This document shows, in pieces, positions 1 through 7,864 of a DNA stretch of 34,965 bases. The stretch covers positions 1 through 34,965 of the forward strand of contig CAJAVP010000089.1 of assembly GCA_903945375.1 (NCBI GenBank), in the 5' to 3' direction. Numbering within the stretch: position 1 is the stretch's first letter; every line of letters starts with the position of its first letter. The translations under genes were made by a program, and so were the position numbers. The notes below the pieces were generated by a model. It was not told the DNA's origin. It ran no database searches and saw only the letters and a list, made by a program, of their open reading frames with translations. Origin of the DNA: an uncultured Methylococcaceae bacterium (lineage in GTDB: Bacteria > Pseudomonadota > Gammaproteobacteria > Methylococcales > Methylomonadaceae).

Positions 1-93
1 AAGCAGGGCGAAAGCACCAGCTTCAATCCTGCCGGAAACGACACCGATGTGGATAACGGTGACACCCGCCGGGTAGGGACAACTGCGTCTTAA
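1..93 (+). CDS. C-terminal end of a truncated CDS, possibly an IS605-type TnpB
   Basis: Frame 1 is open from the window edge and gives 30 residues ending in NGDTRRVGTTAS before a TAA at 91-93. The piece is polar, rich in Gly, Asp and Thr, and has no domain that can be named by itself. The reason to suspect a TnpB/OrfB RNA-guided nuclease is position: a GC-rich hairpin of the kind found at the right end of IS200/IS605 elements follows 87 nt after the stop. Variable polar tails are common in TnpB. The start and nearly all of the protein lie outside the window, so this is a weak assignment resting on context. Confidence 0.35.
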   Translation, partial: KQGESTSFNPAGNDTDVDNGDTRRVGTTAS

Positions 94-214
94 TAAAAAA
101 GGGGATAGGGGTAGAATAACCTTCTGATTGTTTATACACCAACGCCAGCGGCAATTGCTTTATCATGTGTAGCGTAAAACCCCGCCGTTTAGGGCGGGGA
201 TGTAAGCGGCTCAA
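1..214 (+). mobile_element. Right end of an IS200/IS605-like element (candidate)
   Basis: Downstream of the partial coding region there is a perfect 7-bp stem, CCCCGCC at 180-186 and GGCGGGG at 193-199, around the 6-nt loop GTTTAG, followed by GATGTAAGCGGCTCAA. CCCCGCC-loop-GGCGGGG hairpins next to the tnpB stop codon are typical of IS200/IS605 right ends, where they also form the 3' part of the omega RNA used by TnpB. The TCAA at 211-214 is a plausible right cleavage tetranucleotide, by analogy with IS608; that boundary is inference. The left end is outside the window. Confidence 0.4.
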
Positions 215-251
215 TTCCGAATCTCTCATAGTGTGCAAAATCTATCTTGGT

Positions 252-280
252 CTCGTTCCTAAGCTCCGCCTAGGAACGAG
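252..280. repeat. Dispersed palindromic repeat, copy A
   Basis: A perfect 10-bp inverted repeat, CTCGTTCCTA at 252-261 and TAGGAACGAG at 271-280, encloses AGCTCCGCC. The layout (GTTCC arm, AGCTC centre, GGAAC arm) resembles the palindrome at 15927-15963, which suggests a REP-like family scattered in this genome. It lies between the element end and the ychJ-like gene. There is no T-tract, so it is not an obvious terminator. Confidence 0.6.
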
Positions 281-342
281 TGTAACGAGTCGGGTAGTTG
301 ATTGGCTGTGCAAATGATAGGGACGCAAGGCTTAGATTTTGC

Positions 343-348
343 TATACT
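343..348 (+). promoter_or_regulatory. Candidate -10 box for the ychJ-like gene
   Basis: TATACT sits inside GCTATACTTT, a strong sigma70 -10 match, but no convincing -35 lies 16-18 nt upstream. If used, transcription would begin near 355, so the most upstream in-frame ATG (302) would not be in the message. This supports starting the gene at 362 or at the TTG at 389. Confidence 0.35.
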
Positions 349-361
349 TTCCGCTCTTTTT

Positions 362-883
362 ATGGCGGCTCGTAAAGGTTATTTAGACTTGTTGGTTTCT
401 TCCTCTGTCCTTGATCACTGTCCCTGTGGTTCGGGATTCACTTATAGACAATGTTGCGGCGTTTATCATGGTGGTGAGTCGTTACCGTTGACGGCTGAAG
501 CTTTGATGCGCTCGCGTTTCAGTGCTTATTTTCTACAAAACGCGGCTTATTTGCTAAGTACATGGCATCATTCCACACGCCCCACCCGTCTTGAATTTGA
601 TCAAGAGGATGCGGTGTGGCAAAAACTGGAGATTGTACGTTGCAAAAAAGGCACTCAGCACGATATCGACGGTAGCGTGGTATTTAAGGCTTATTATCGC
701 CAGCATCAAGCGCAATGGCTGTTGCACGAAACGAGTCAATTTATTAAGCCGGATAAGCAATGGTTTTATCTGGACGGACAAGCGCGATGCAGCCAGATGG
801 CTCATAACGCAATGACGCAACCTAGAAATGCGTTATGTTTATGTGGAAGTGGCAAGAAATTCAAACACTGTTGTGGCTCGTAA
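362..883 (+). CDS. YchJ family SEC-C metal-binding protein
   Basis: A YchJ/UPF0225-type protein of unknown biochemical role. It has the family's two cysteine clusters: CPCGSGFTYRQCC near the N-terminus and the SEC-C motif LCLCGSGKKFKHCCGS at the very end. SEC-C motifs bind zinc, as at the SecA C-terminus. Between them is the NTF2-like core, beginning ALMRSRFSAYFLQNAAYLLSTWHHS. The reading frame is open from 302, but a -10-like TATACT lies at 343-348, so ATG 362 is taken as the start. TTG 389, preceded by AAAGG at 374-378, is an equally good start and would place the first CPCGSG about ten residues in, as is usual. It stands alone, 36 bp upstream of proA, and may share its transcript. Family certain, function unknown. 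Confidence 0.85.
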   Translation: MAARKGYLDLLVSSSVLDHCPCGSGFTYRQCCGVYHGGESLPLTAEALMRSRFSAYFLQNAAYLLSTWHHSTRPTRLEFDQEDAVWQKLEIVRCKKGTQHDIDGSVVFKAYYRQHQAQWLLHETSQFIKPDKQWFYLDGQARCSQMAHNAMTQPRNALCLCGSGKKFKHCCGS

Positions 884-919
884 GTTACTGTGTAAAATTG
901 ACTGATTAGGCAAAAAATA

Positions 920-2176
920 ATGGATATAAAAGACTATATGCGCGATTTGGGGATTAAGGCTAAAGCGGCTGGACGTGAAATCAGTCGCGCCGAATCGGGT
1001 AAAAAAAATCAGGCGTTACTGGAAATTGCTCGCGCTTTGGAGGCTAATCGCGAACAGCTGCGTATTGAAAATCAAAAAGACTTAGCCGTTGGTAAGGAAA
1101 ATGGTCTGGATGAGGCGGCACTTGATCGTTTAAGCTTAACGCCCAAAGCGATTTCAGCCATGATTGATGGTTTGACGCAAGTGGCGGCTTTGCCTGATCC
1201 GGTGGGTGAAATTACGGATTTACGTTTCCGTCCCAGTGGCATACAAGTGGGACAAATGCGCGTTCCGTTGGGAGTCATTGGAATTATTTACGAATCACGT
1301 CCCAATGTCACCGTTGACGCGGCGGCCTTATGTCTGAAATCGGGTAATGCGTGTATTTTACGCGGTGGCTCAGAAGCGTTGCACTCCAATCAAGCGATAG
1401 CCGCTTGTATTACCCAAGGTCTTAGTGCAGCTGGATTACCGACATCTGCGGTGCAAATTGTGGCAACGGCAGATCGGGCGGCTGTCGGCGAGCTGATTAC
1501 CATGAATCAGTATGTCGATATTATTGTGCCACGCGGCGGAAAAAGTTTGATTGAACGAATTAGCCGTGAAGCTAGCATCCCCGTTATTAAGCATTTGGAT
1601 GGTATTTGTCATGTTTACATTGATGAGAGTGCCCATATCGATAAGGCGATTGCCATTGCCGACAACGCTAAAACGCATCGTTATGGGGTGTGTAATGCTA
1701 TGGAAACTTTATTAGTTGCAGAACATATTGCCGCCAGTGTTTTGCCGTTATTAGCCACAATTTATTTGGCAAAGGGCGTTGAATTACGCGGCTGCCTTAA
1801 AACTTGCTCCTTAATACCCCAAGCGGTGAGAGCGACCGAAGCCGACTGGCATACGGAATATTTGGCGCCGATTTTATCGATTCATATTGTTGACGGTATT
1901 GATGAGGCCATTGCACACATCAATAAATATGGTTCGCAACACACTGATGCCATTGTCACGGAAAATTATACGCTAGCGCGTCGTTTCTTACGTGAGGTGG
2001 ATTCCAGTTCGGTCATGGTTAATGCTTCCACCCGTTTTGCCGATGGCTTTGAGTACGGTCTAGGCGCTGAAATTGGTATTAGTACCGATAAGCTTCATGC
2101 GCGTGGTCCAGTCGGATTGATTGGTCTGACCTCTTTAAAATATGTGGTGTTAGGGGACGGACATATTCGCCAGTAA
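920..2176 (+). CDS. proA: Glutamate-5-semialdehyde dehydrogenase (gamma-glutamyl phosphate reductase)
   Basis: Second step of proline synthesis: NADPH-dependent reduction of gamma-glutamyl phosphate to glutamate-5-semialdehyde in the cytoplasm. The 418-residue protein is full length for ProA and shows the aldehyde dehydrogenase fold: the [16 protein letters not shown] region (residues 116-131), the [11 protein letters not shown] nucleotide-binding segment (147-157), and the catalytic cysteine Cys258 in [12 protein letters not shown]. The C-terminus has the family's conserved [25 protein letters not shown] pattern in pieces. The ATG at 920 is preceded by an AGG a few bases upstream. Its stop is directly followed by the nadD start, so the two are probably translationally coupled. 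ProB is not in the window. Confidence 0.97.
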   Translation: MDIKDYMRDLGIKAKAAGREISRAESGKKNQALLEIARALEANREQLRIENQKDLAVGKENGLDEAALDRLSLTPKAISAMIDGLTQVAALPDPVGEITDLRFRPSGIQVGQMRVPLGVIGIIYESRPNVTVDAAALCLKSGNACILRGGSEALHSNQAIAACITQGLSAAGLPTSAVQIVATADRAAVGELITMNQYVDIIVPRGGKSLIERISREASIPVIKHLDGICHVYIDESAHIDKAIAIADNAKTHRYGVCNAMETLLVAEHIAASVLPLLATIYLAKGVELRGCLKTCSLIPQAVRATEADWHTEYLAPILSIHIVDGIDEAIAHINKYGSQHTDAIVTENYTLARRFLREVDSSSVMVNASTRFADGFEYGLGAEIGISTDKLHARGPVGLIGLTSLKYVVLGDGHIRQ

Positions 2177-2824
2177 ATGATTGGTCTGTTAGGCGGGACA
2201 TTTGATCCCATTCATTATGGTCATTTACGGGTTGCTTTAGAGGTAAAAGAACTTTTTAGTCTGACTGAGGTTCGCTTAATACCCAGTGCAACGCCGCCGC
2301 ATCGTCTGCAACCTGCGGCATCGGCTCAGATGCGTAGTGAAATGCTGGCTTTAGCAGTCAAAAATCATCCGGCGTTGCGTGTGGATACGCGAGAATTAGG
2401 GCGTTCTGGCGCATCGTATACCGTAGATACCTTGGCTTCTTTGCGGAAAGATTTTCCTGATGAAAGCTTGTTGCTGTTTATTGGTGCGGATGCGTTTTTG
2501 CATTTAACGCACTGGTATCGCTGGCAGCATTTATTCGATTACGCGCATGTGGTGGTGATGACACGCCCGGGTTTTATGATTGAAGTCGTAGACTGTTTTT
2601 TTAGTGAGCGCTTGGTTCATGCGCGTGAGGCATTAGTGCAAACGCGGGCAGGGAAGCTCTTTTTTCAAGCCGTTACACCGTTAGACATTTCTGCAACCGC
2701 CATTCGACGGATGATTGCAGAAAAACAAAATCCTGGTTTTTTATTGCCTGATGCTGTCATAGAATACATCCAGCAAAACCAGCTTTATCAAGCGCGTTCA
2801 AGCTCTAGTACACACGACGTGTAG
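2177..2824 (+). CDS. nadD: Nicotinate-nucleotide adenylyltransferase
   Basis: Transfers AMP from ATP to nicotinate mononucleotide to make deamido-NAD, the penultimate step of NAD synthesis. The nucleotidyltransferase motif GGTFDPIHYGHLR is at residues 6-18, and the C-terminal ISATAIRRMI matches the family's ISxTxIR ATP-binding motif. The length of 215 residues is normal. ATG 2177 begins in the base after the proA TAA, with no spacer, which suggests reinitiation from proA. The order proA-nadD-rsfS is common in gammaproteobacteria. Confidence 0.97.
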   Translation: MIGLLGGTFDPIHYGHLRVALEVKELFSLTEVRLIPSATPPHRLQPAASAQMRSEMLALAVKNHPALRVDTRELGRSGASYTVDTLASLRKDFPDESLLLFIGADAFLHLTHWYRWQHLFDYAHVVVMTRPGFMIEVVDCFFSERLVHAREALVQTRAGKLFFQAVTPLDISATAIRRMIAEKQNPGFLLPDAVIEYIQQNQLYQARSSSSTHDV

Positions 2825-2906
2825 AGATTGATGAGTGCTTCTTTCAAAAGAGAGCGGAGGCTTGTTATTACAGCTATTGCTCTCATTCATTACTTTTTAG
2901 GAAACC

Positions 2907-3257
2907 ATGCAAACAGAAGACTTATTAAAAATCGTCCAAGACGTTTTGGACGAACGCAAAGGGCTTTACATCACCACCTTAGATGTTCAGGGCAAAACCA
3001 GTATTACCGACTATATGGTCATCGTTACTGGGACATCGACTCGGCATCTAAAATCACTGTGCGATTATGTCGCCGAAAAGCTCAACGAAAGTGGTGTTAA
3101 ACCCTTAGGTTTAGAGGGCGACGCGACATCTGATTGGGTATTATTAGATTTAGGGGATGTGATTGTCCATGCGATGACCGCTCAAACCCGAGAAATCTAT
3201 CAATTGGAAAAACTCTGGTCAGTTGATTTTCCTAAAGAGGCTAGGTTAGCCAGTTAG
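2907..3257 (+). CDS. rsfS: Ribosomal silencing factor RsfS
   Basis: RsfS (RsfA/Iojap, formerly YbeB) binds ribosomal protein uL14 and blocks joining of the 30S and 50S subunits, lowering translation in poor conditions. The 116-residue protein carries the family features VQDVLDERKG, TSITDYMVIVTGTSTRH and GDVIVHAMTAQTREIYQLEKLW. An AGGA at about 2899 gives a good ribosome binding site for ATG 2907. It lies 82 bp after nadD, the usual order. The usual next gene, rlmH, is absent; an ABC permease follows 17 bp later. Confidence 0.95.
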   Translation: MQTEDLLKIVQDVLDERKGLYITTLDVQGKTSITDYMVIVTGTSTRHLKSLCDYVAEKLNESGVKPLGLEGDATSDWVLLDLGDVIVHAMTAQTREIYQLEKLWSVDFPKEARLAS

Positions 3258-3274
3258 TCGCAAGCTCAAACCTT

Positions 3275-4603
3275 ATGATCATTTTATGGACTGATGGGCT
3301 GTTATTTGCCTTAGTTTTTTTGTTACTGGGCTTGGGTTTTTATTGGCGTGGTAAAGTCGCTATTAAACGCCCCATGCAGCAGATAGCACGTAATCCAACC
3401 GGTATGGCAGCTTTAGTGGTGTTATTGTTTTTTATGCTGATTGGTTTATTGGATTCGATTCATTATCAAGCCACGGAAAAAACGGGTCATACGATCATCA
3501 GTTTATTAGATGATTGGGCAACGCCTTTGCGGCAACACGGTGAAAAAACCTATTCTGCACCGTTCGCCGCAACGTTATACAGTAAGGAAATGATGGTGTT
3601 AGCCGATGGCTCAACAATCTGGGCTTATCCGCGTCTGGAATTTGGCGGTAGGCATTTGATTACCGTAGAAACTCAATATATCCCTGATGTTCTTCAAAAA
3701 ACCGCCGTGGCATTTATTAAAGGCGCAGGTTTGGCTTTGCTATGCACGGGCTTGCTGTTTGCGTTACTGCGGCATCGATTGCCATATGCCAGTGTTTATG
3801 CGGTGCTGGCGACCGTGTTTAGTCTTTTGTTAAGCGCTTATTTGTTGACGGATTTGTCTGCGTATTATCATGTTTTTGGTACTGATAAAGTTGGTGAAGA
3901 TGTCTTTTATCAAGCACTTAAAAGCATTCGGACGGGTTTGTTGATTGGCTCGTTGACGACATTCATTATGCTGCCATTGGCGATTGTGTTTGGTATACTC
4001 GCGGGCTTTTTTCAGGGCTGGGTTGATGATCTGATTCAATATGTGTACACCACGCTCAACTCTATCCCGAGTGTGTTATTAATTGCAGCATCCATTTTAA
4101 TGGTGCAAGTTTATATGGCTAAACATGAAGAGGCGTTTACTAGCGTCATCGTTCGCGCCGATATGCGCTTGTTATTTTTGTGCTTAATCTTGGGTGTTAC
4201 GAGCTGGACAGGGCTTTGTCGTTTATTAAGAGCGGAGACGTTAAAGCTTAGAGAAATGGAGTTTGTGCAAGCGGCGCAGGCCTTAGGTGTTAAAAAAAGC
4301 CAAATTTTATTTCGCCATATTCTGCCTAATGTCATGCACTTAGTGCTTATTTCAGTGGTGCTGGATTTTAGCTCATTGGTGCTGGCTGAAGCGGTGTTAT
4401 CGTATATCAATATTGGTGTTGATCCAACAACTTACAGTTGGGGCAATATGATAAACGGGGCTCGCCTAGAAATGGCGCGTGAGCCTTTGGTTTGGTGGTC
4501 ATTAACTGCTGCCTTTGTGTTTATGTTTGCCCTAGTGTTGGCGGCAAATTTATTTGCGGATACGGTGCAAGAGGCTTTTGATCCACGGCGGAGTGAGCAA
4601 TAA
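3275..4603 (+). CDS. ABC transporter permease, DppC/YejE-like, orphan
   Basis: An inner-membrane permease subunit of the oligopeptide/dipeptide ABC importer class. The C-terminal half (about residues 200-440) is a standard transporter domain: it starts with GTDKVGEDVFYQALKSIRTG, typical of DppC/OppC/YejE, and has the EAA coupling loop EFVQAAQALGVKKSQILFRH followed by LPNVMH. The protein is 442 residues, whereas DppC is near 300. The extra N-terminal portion contains several hydrophobic segments (about 7-27, 44-64, 145-166 and 171-192) and a soluble stretch between the second and third that includes IWAYPRLEFGGRHLITVETQ. YejE also has an extended N-terminus. No ATPase, second permease or binding protein is in the window, so partners must be encoded elsewhere. 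ATG 3275 follows rsfS closely, so cotranscription is likely. Confidence 0.85.
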   Translation: MIILWTDGLLFALVFLLLGLGFYWRGKVAIKRPMQQIARNPTGMAALVVLLFFMLIGLLDSIHYQATEKTGHTIISLLDDWATPLRQHGEKTYSAPFAATLYSKEMMVLADGSTIWAYPRLEFGGRHLITVETQYIPDVLQKTAVAFIKGAGLALLCTGLLFALLRHRLPYASVYAVLATVFSLLLSAYLLTDLSAYYHVFGTDKVGEDVFYQALKSIRTGLLIGSLTTFIMLPLAIVFGILAGFFQGWVDDLIQYVYTTLNSIPSVLLIAASILMVQVYMAKHEEAFTSVIVRADMRLLFLCLILGVTSWTGLCRLLRAETLKLREMEFVQAAQALGVKKSQILFRHILPNVMHLVLISVVLDFSSLVLAEAVLSYINIGVDPTTYSWGNMINGARLEMAREPLVWWSLTAAFVFMFALVLAANLFADTVQEAFDPRRSEQ

Positions 4604-4804
4604 GGTGCGGTTGCGCGTTACAGCTTATAATTAAATTAGATTTTAATATCAAAACATATCATTAAATGTTCTGTTGCTGAGTTGTTATTATGTTGCTGAA
4701 TTTCCAGCATGTGCTCTTCTGATGGCCAAATAGGCATGGCACAGTAGTAAAAATCTTTGGGTTTTTGCTGGTTCTAGCGAATTTTTAACATTAAGGTAAC
4801 TCTC

Positions 4805-6334
4805 ATGAAACATTCCTCCCTTAAGCGTATTTTTACACGCAGTACTCTCAGTCTATTATTTGCATTACCTGGTTTAGTGAGTGCGGAAGATTATTACGCT
4901 AAAACCCGGGGCTATCGTGTTGAACCCGAGCCTGAGCCACCGAGTTATGTGCGTAATTTGAGCAAAACCCAATTTGAGCAATTTCGCAATATTGAGTGGT
5001 TGGATGTGGGACTGGATCATAGAACCCGTTATGAATACCGAGAAAACGATTTGCGACCTTGGACGGATACTTCATCGGGTGCGCCGGTTTCTAAATATCG
5101 CCCAGAAACTGACAATTTATTTTTACTACGAACCCGTGCTTATGTTGGCGTAAAAGATATTCTTGATCCTTTGCGATTTGCGGTGGAATTTCAAGACTCG
5201 AGAAGTTATAACGGTCTTTATGAAACCTCTGTAGCCGATGTGAATGAATTTGAGCTGATTCAAGCGTATGGCGAGCTGTATTTTGACAATGCACTCGGAC
5301 ACAAACGCCCGATTAGTATCAGGGCCGGTCGGCAAAGTTTGGAATTGTTAGATCGACGTTTAATCGGCAATAATCAATTCCGTAACACGACCAACAATTT
5401 TGAAGGTTATCGTGTTCGTTTTGGCAAAAAGCAAAATAACTGGGATTTAGATACGTTTGCTTTGCAACCTGTCGAGCGGTTGAAATATGAATTTGACCGT
5501 CCTGATGAGCGTAACTGGATTTATGGTGCAGTACTTAGCCTTAAACAATGGTCTGATGTGATGACTATTCAACCGTATTTCTTAGGACGCAAAACTGAAG
5601 GCGATCCGTATAATGTTGATGTGACCTATCAAACTAACGATATGGATATTTACGCACCAGGGTTGCGTGTTTATGGCTTGATAGGTGACAGCGGTTTTGA
5701 TTTTGATGCGGATATTAATAAACAATTTGGTCGTTATGGCAGTGGTAAAGGTTTTAAAAACGGTGTAGCGGTTCCGCAAAAAATGCTGCAACATGATGCC
5801 ATTGCCTACTCTTTAGAGCTAGGTTATACCTTTGATCATGAGTGGAAGCCTAGGGCGAGCATGTATTATGGCTATGGCAGTGGCGATAAGCATTTAACGG
5901 ACGGATCAAATCAACGTTTTGATACGTTTTATGGCTTTAATCAACCTTGGTCGAGAAATGATTATTTCTCATGGGATAATATCCATGCGCCAAAACTGCG
6001 CGTGGAGTTTGCTCCCCATAAAGATGTTCGCGTTGATACCGGCTATAACGCGTATTGGTTGGCTAGTCCAACTGATGCTTGGAATCGCGCCAAGTTACAA
6101 GATAAAACGGGCAATAGTGGTCGCTTTTTGGGGCATGAGTTTGATATTCGGATGCGCCATCAGCTGAACAGTTATGTGGAATGGAGTTTAAGTTATGCGC
6201 GCTTTAATCCAGGTGATTTTACAACTGCGCTAGCACGAGCGAATACCGGTCCATTTAGTTCTGAAGCTAGTAATTTTTTCTATTGTGAAGTTTCTTTGAA
6301 CGCCTTTGGTGATGGCAAGCCCAAATACAAGTAA
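4805..6334 (+). CDS. Alginate export family outer-membrane porin
   Basis: A 509-residue outer-membrane beta-barrel resembling the AlgE/alginate-export porin family (PF13372-like). A Sec signal peptide is clear: a basic start, a hydrophobic core LSLLFALPGL, and likely cleavage after VSA at about residue 27. The mature part has alternating aromatic/polar strands, the family-like WLDVGLDHRTRYEYRENDLRPW segment and repeated RxGRQxLxLxDRRLIGNxQFRN-type features (about residues 173-200). The C-terminus does not end in the classic aromatic residue. An AAGGTAAC ribosome binding site precedes the ATG. It is monocistronic: about 200 bp of spacer upstream and a strong terminator just after the stop. Substrate unknown; alginate is only the family name, since no alginate genes are nearby. 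Confidence 0.8.
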   Translation: MKHSSLKRIFTRSTLSLLFALPGLVSAEDYYAKTRGYRVEPEPEPPSYVRNLSKTQFEQFRNIEWLDVGLDHRTRYEYRENDLRPWTDTSSGAPVSKYRPETDNLFLLRTRAYVGVKDILDPLRFAVEFQDSRSYNGLYETSVADVNEFELIQAYGELYFDNALGHKRPISIRAGRQSLELLDRRLIGNNQFRNTTNNFEGYRVRFGKKQNNWDLDTFALQPVERLKYEFDRPDERNWIYGAVLSLKQWSDVMTIQPYFLGRKTEGDPYNVDVTYQTNDMDIYAPGLRVYGLIGDSGFDFDADINKQFGRYGSGKGFKNGVAVPQKMLQHDAIAYSLELGYTFDHEWKPRASMYYGYGSGDKHLTDGSNQRFDTFYGFNQPWSRNDYFSWDNIHAPKLRVEFAPHKDVRVDTGYNAYWLASPTDAWNRAKLQDKTGNSGRFLGHEFDIRMRHQLNSYVEWSLSYARFNPGDFTTALARANTGPFSSEASNFFYCEVSLNAFGDGKPKYK

Positions 6335-6359
6335 AACACGGATGCTATCAAGCGATTTA

Positions 6360-6391
6360 ATCGCGGAATTAAGAAATTCCGCGATTTTTTT
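6360..6391 (+). terminator. Rho-independent terminator after the porin gene
   Basis: A perfect 11-bp stem, ATCGCGGAATT at 6360-6370 and AATTCCGCGAT at 6375-6385, with a 4-nt loop, runs directly into seven T residues (6385-6391). It lies 25 bp after the porin stop and separates it from the HD-GYP gene. Confidence 0.9.
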
Positions 6392-6490
6392 AGCAAACCA
6401 GTTCTCTATCTGGTCATAATCACCTTTACTTCACTTTAAAAATATCTATCATCCTACCAACGTAATCTTATACATTGACTGGATTGACAT

Positions 6491-7828
6491 ATGTTCTTCA
6501 AAAATTTGTGGTCTTCTCAAGGCAGTAATAATCAGAAAGACCTCGACTATTTACAATACACCTCTTCAGAAAAATCACTGACCCCTGTTAATCAGCTGGA
6601 GATAGGGATGTACGTGGTCGAATTGGATAGGCCTTGGCTAGAAACGCCGTTCTTATTTCAGGGCTTTGAATTAAGAACTGAGGCACAAATTCAAACAGTA
6701 AAAAATTACTGCAACTATGTCTACATCGATAAGGCCAAAACACGTATCGTTAAACGTGTTGTTTCGTCTAATACGGGTAATCATCAAACTAAAATTATTG
6801 GCAATCTGGATGCGCTAGTTCCTCCGGCTAGAATTGAAGGTGCTTTTGGGCAGGAGATCATTAGAGCTGAAAGCATATACAACAACACTGAGCAGCTTAT
6901 TGCCAAATTTATGACGACTGCCGCTAAAGGGCAGGGCGTTGACGGTTGGGCAGCAAAGAAAGCGGTTTCGGAATGTGTGAGCAGTGTACTCAATTCACCG
7001 GATGCTATGGTTTGGTTGACGCAATTGAAAAGTAAGGATAAATACACCTTACAGCACAGTTTAAATGTCTGTATTTTAGCGGTTGTTTTTGCACGGTATC
7101 TGGATTTGTCTAAAGAGCATATTATCAGCCTGGGCTTGTGTGGCATGTTGCATGATATCGGCAAAATGCGTATACCCACTCGCTTGCTGAATAAGCGTAG
7201 CCAGTTAGAAAATACTGAGCTGGAGCTATTAAAAACGCATACCACATTGGGCTATGAATTGCTTAAGTTGAGCGATTATTTGGACTCTTGTGTTGCCGAG
7301 ACCGCATTAACCCATCATGAGTGTTTGGATGGATCTGGTTATCCGCGTGGCATTAAACAGGGTAGCATCTCAGATTTTTCAAAAATAATCGCCATTGTCG
7401 ATGCGTATGATTCCATGACGAGCAACAAAATCTATCAAAAAGGACAAACGCATCTTGAGGCTATCCACAACTTAATGACGATGGCCGGGCATCATTGGGA
7501 TAAGCCGCTGGTGATTAAATTTATTGAGTGTTTGGGTGTTTATCCACCGGGTAGTCCGGTTATTATGACCAATGGCTCAATTGGGATAGTCGTTGAAGTA
7601 AACGAGCAAGTCAGGCTGCGACCTAAAGTCTTACTGTTACTGGACGCAGACAAACAAGCAATTCAAGAGGAGATCGTCGACTTGTCGCAAATGGTTTGTG
7701 ACAAAAATGGCGTTGCCCTGACGATAAAAAATATCATTAACGCGAGTGATTGGGATATTGATCCAGCCAACTATCTGAGTGCCATCCAATTGCAGACGGA
7801 TAGTCGTTTAGCTGATAATCTAAAGTGA
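6491..7828 (+). CDS. HD-GYP domain cyclic-di-GMP phosphodiesterase with N-terminal DUF3391
   Basis: A predicted soluble c-di-GMP phosphodiesterase of 445 residues. The N-terminus (about 30-110) contains VNQLEIGMYVVELDRPWLETPF, typical of DUF3391, which is usually fused to HD-GYP. The HD-GYP domain spans about residues 170-360, with the metal ligand pair His221-Asp222 in MLHDIGKMRIP and an intact GYP motif HHECLDGSGYP at 275-285, followed by IAIVDAYDSMTS. All signature residues are present, so catalytic activity is expected. No membrane segment or receiver domain is visible, so the input signal is unknown. It has its own region upstream after the porin terminator and ends at a bidirectional hairpin facing fusA2. 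Confidence 0.93.
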   Translation: MFFKNLWSSQGSNNQKDLDYLQYTSSEKSLTPVNQLEIGMYVVELDRPWLETPFLFQGFELRTEAQIQTVKNYCNYVYIDKAKTRIVKRVVSSNTGNHQTKIIGNLDALVPPARIEGAFGQEIIRAESIYNNTEQLIAKFMTTAAKGQGVDGWAAKKAVSECVSSVLNSPDAMVWLTQLKSKDKYTLQHSLNVCILAVVFARYLDLSKEHIISLGLCGMLHDIGKMRIPTRLLNKRSQLENTELELLKTHTTLGYELLKLSDYLDSCVAETALTHHECLDGSGYPRGIKQGSISDFSKIIAIVDAYDSMTSNKIYQKGQTHLEAIHNLMTMAGHHWDKPLVIKFIECLGVYPPGSPVIMTNGSIGIVVEVNEQVRLRPKVLLLLDADKQAIQEEIVDLSQMVCDKNGVALTIKNIINASDWDIDPANYLSAIQLQTDSRLADNLK

Positions 7829-7831
7829 AGT

Positions 7832-7857
7832 GAGCCGGATAGTTGTCTATCCGGCTC
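7832..7857. terminator. Shared hairpin terminator between convergent genes
   Basis: A perfect 11-bp stem, GAGCCGGATAG at 7832-7842 and CTATCCGGCTC at 7847-7857, with loop TTGT, fills the 36-bp gap between the convergent HD-GYP and fusA2 genes. The following TATTTTG is a weak T-tract for the plus strand, and the minus strand has even less, so efficiency may differ between directions. Confidence 0.7.
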
Positions 7858-7864
7858 TATTTTG

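Noticed and set aside
23-238. Minus-strand 71-residue frame with HPRPKRRGFTLHM
   Set aside because: It is the reverse translation of the GC-rich hairpin and flanks; frames of this kind arise routinely at IS605-type ends. There is no ribosome binding site or domain.
2828-3100. Plus-strand 90-codon frame overlapping rsfS
   Set aside because: It covers the rsfS reading frame out of phase and has no homology pattern; rsfS itself is clear.
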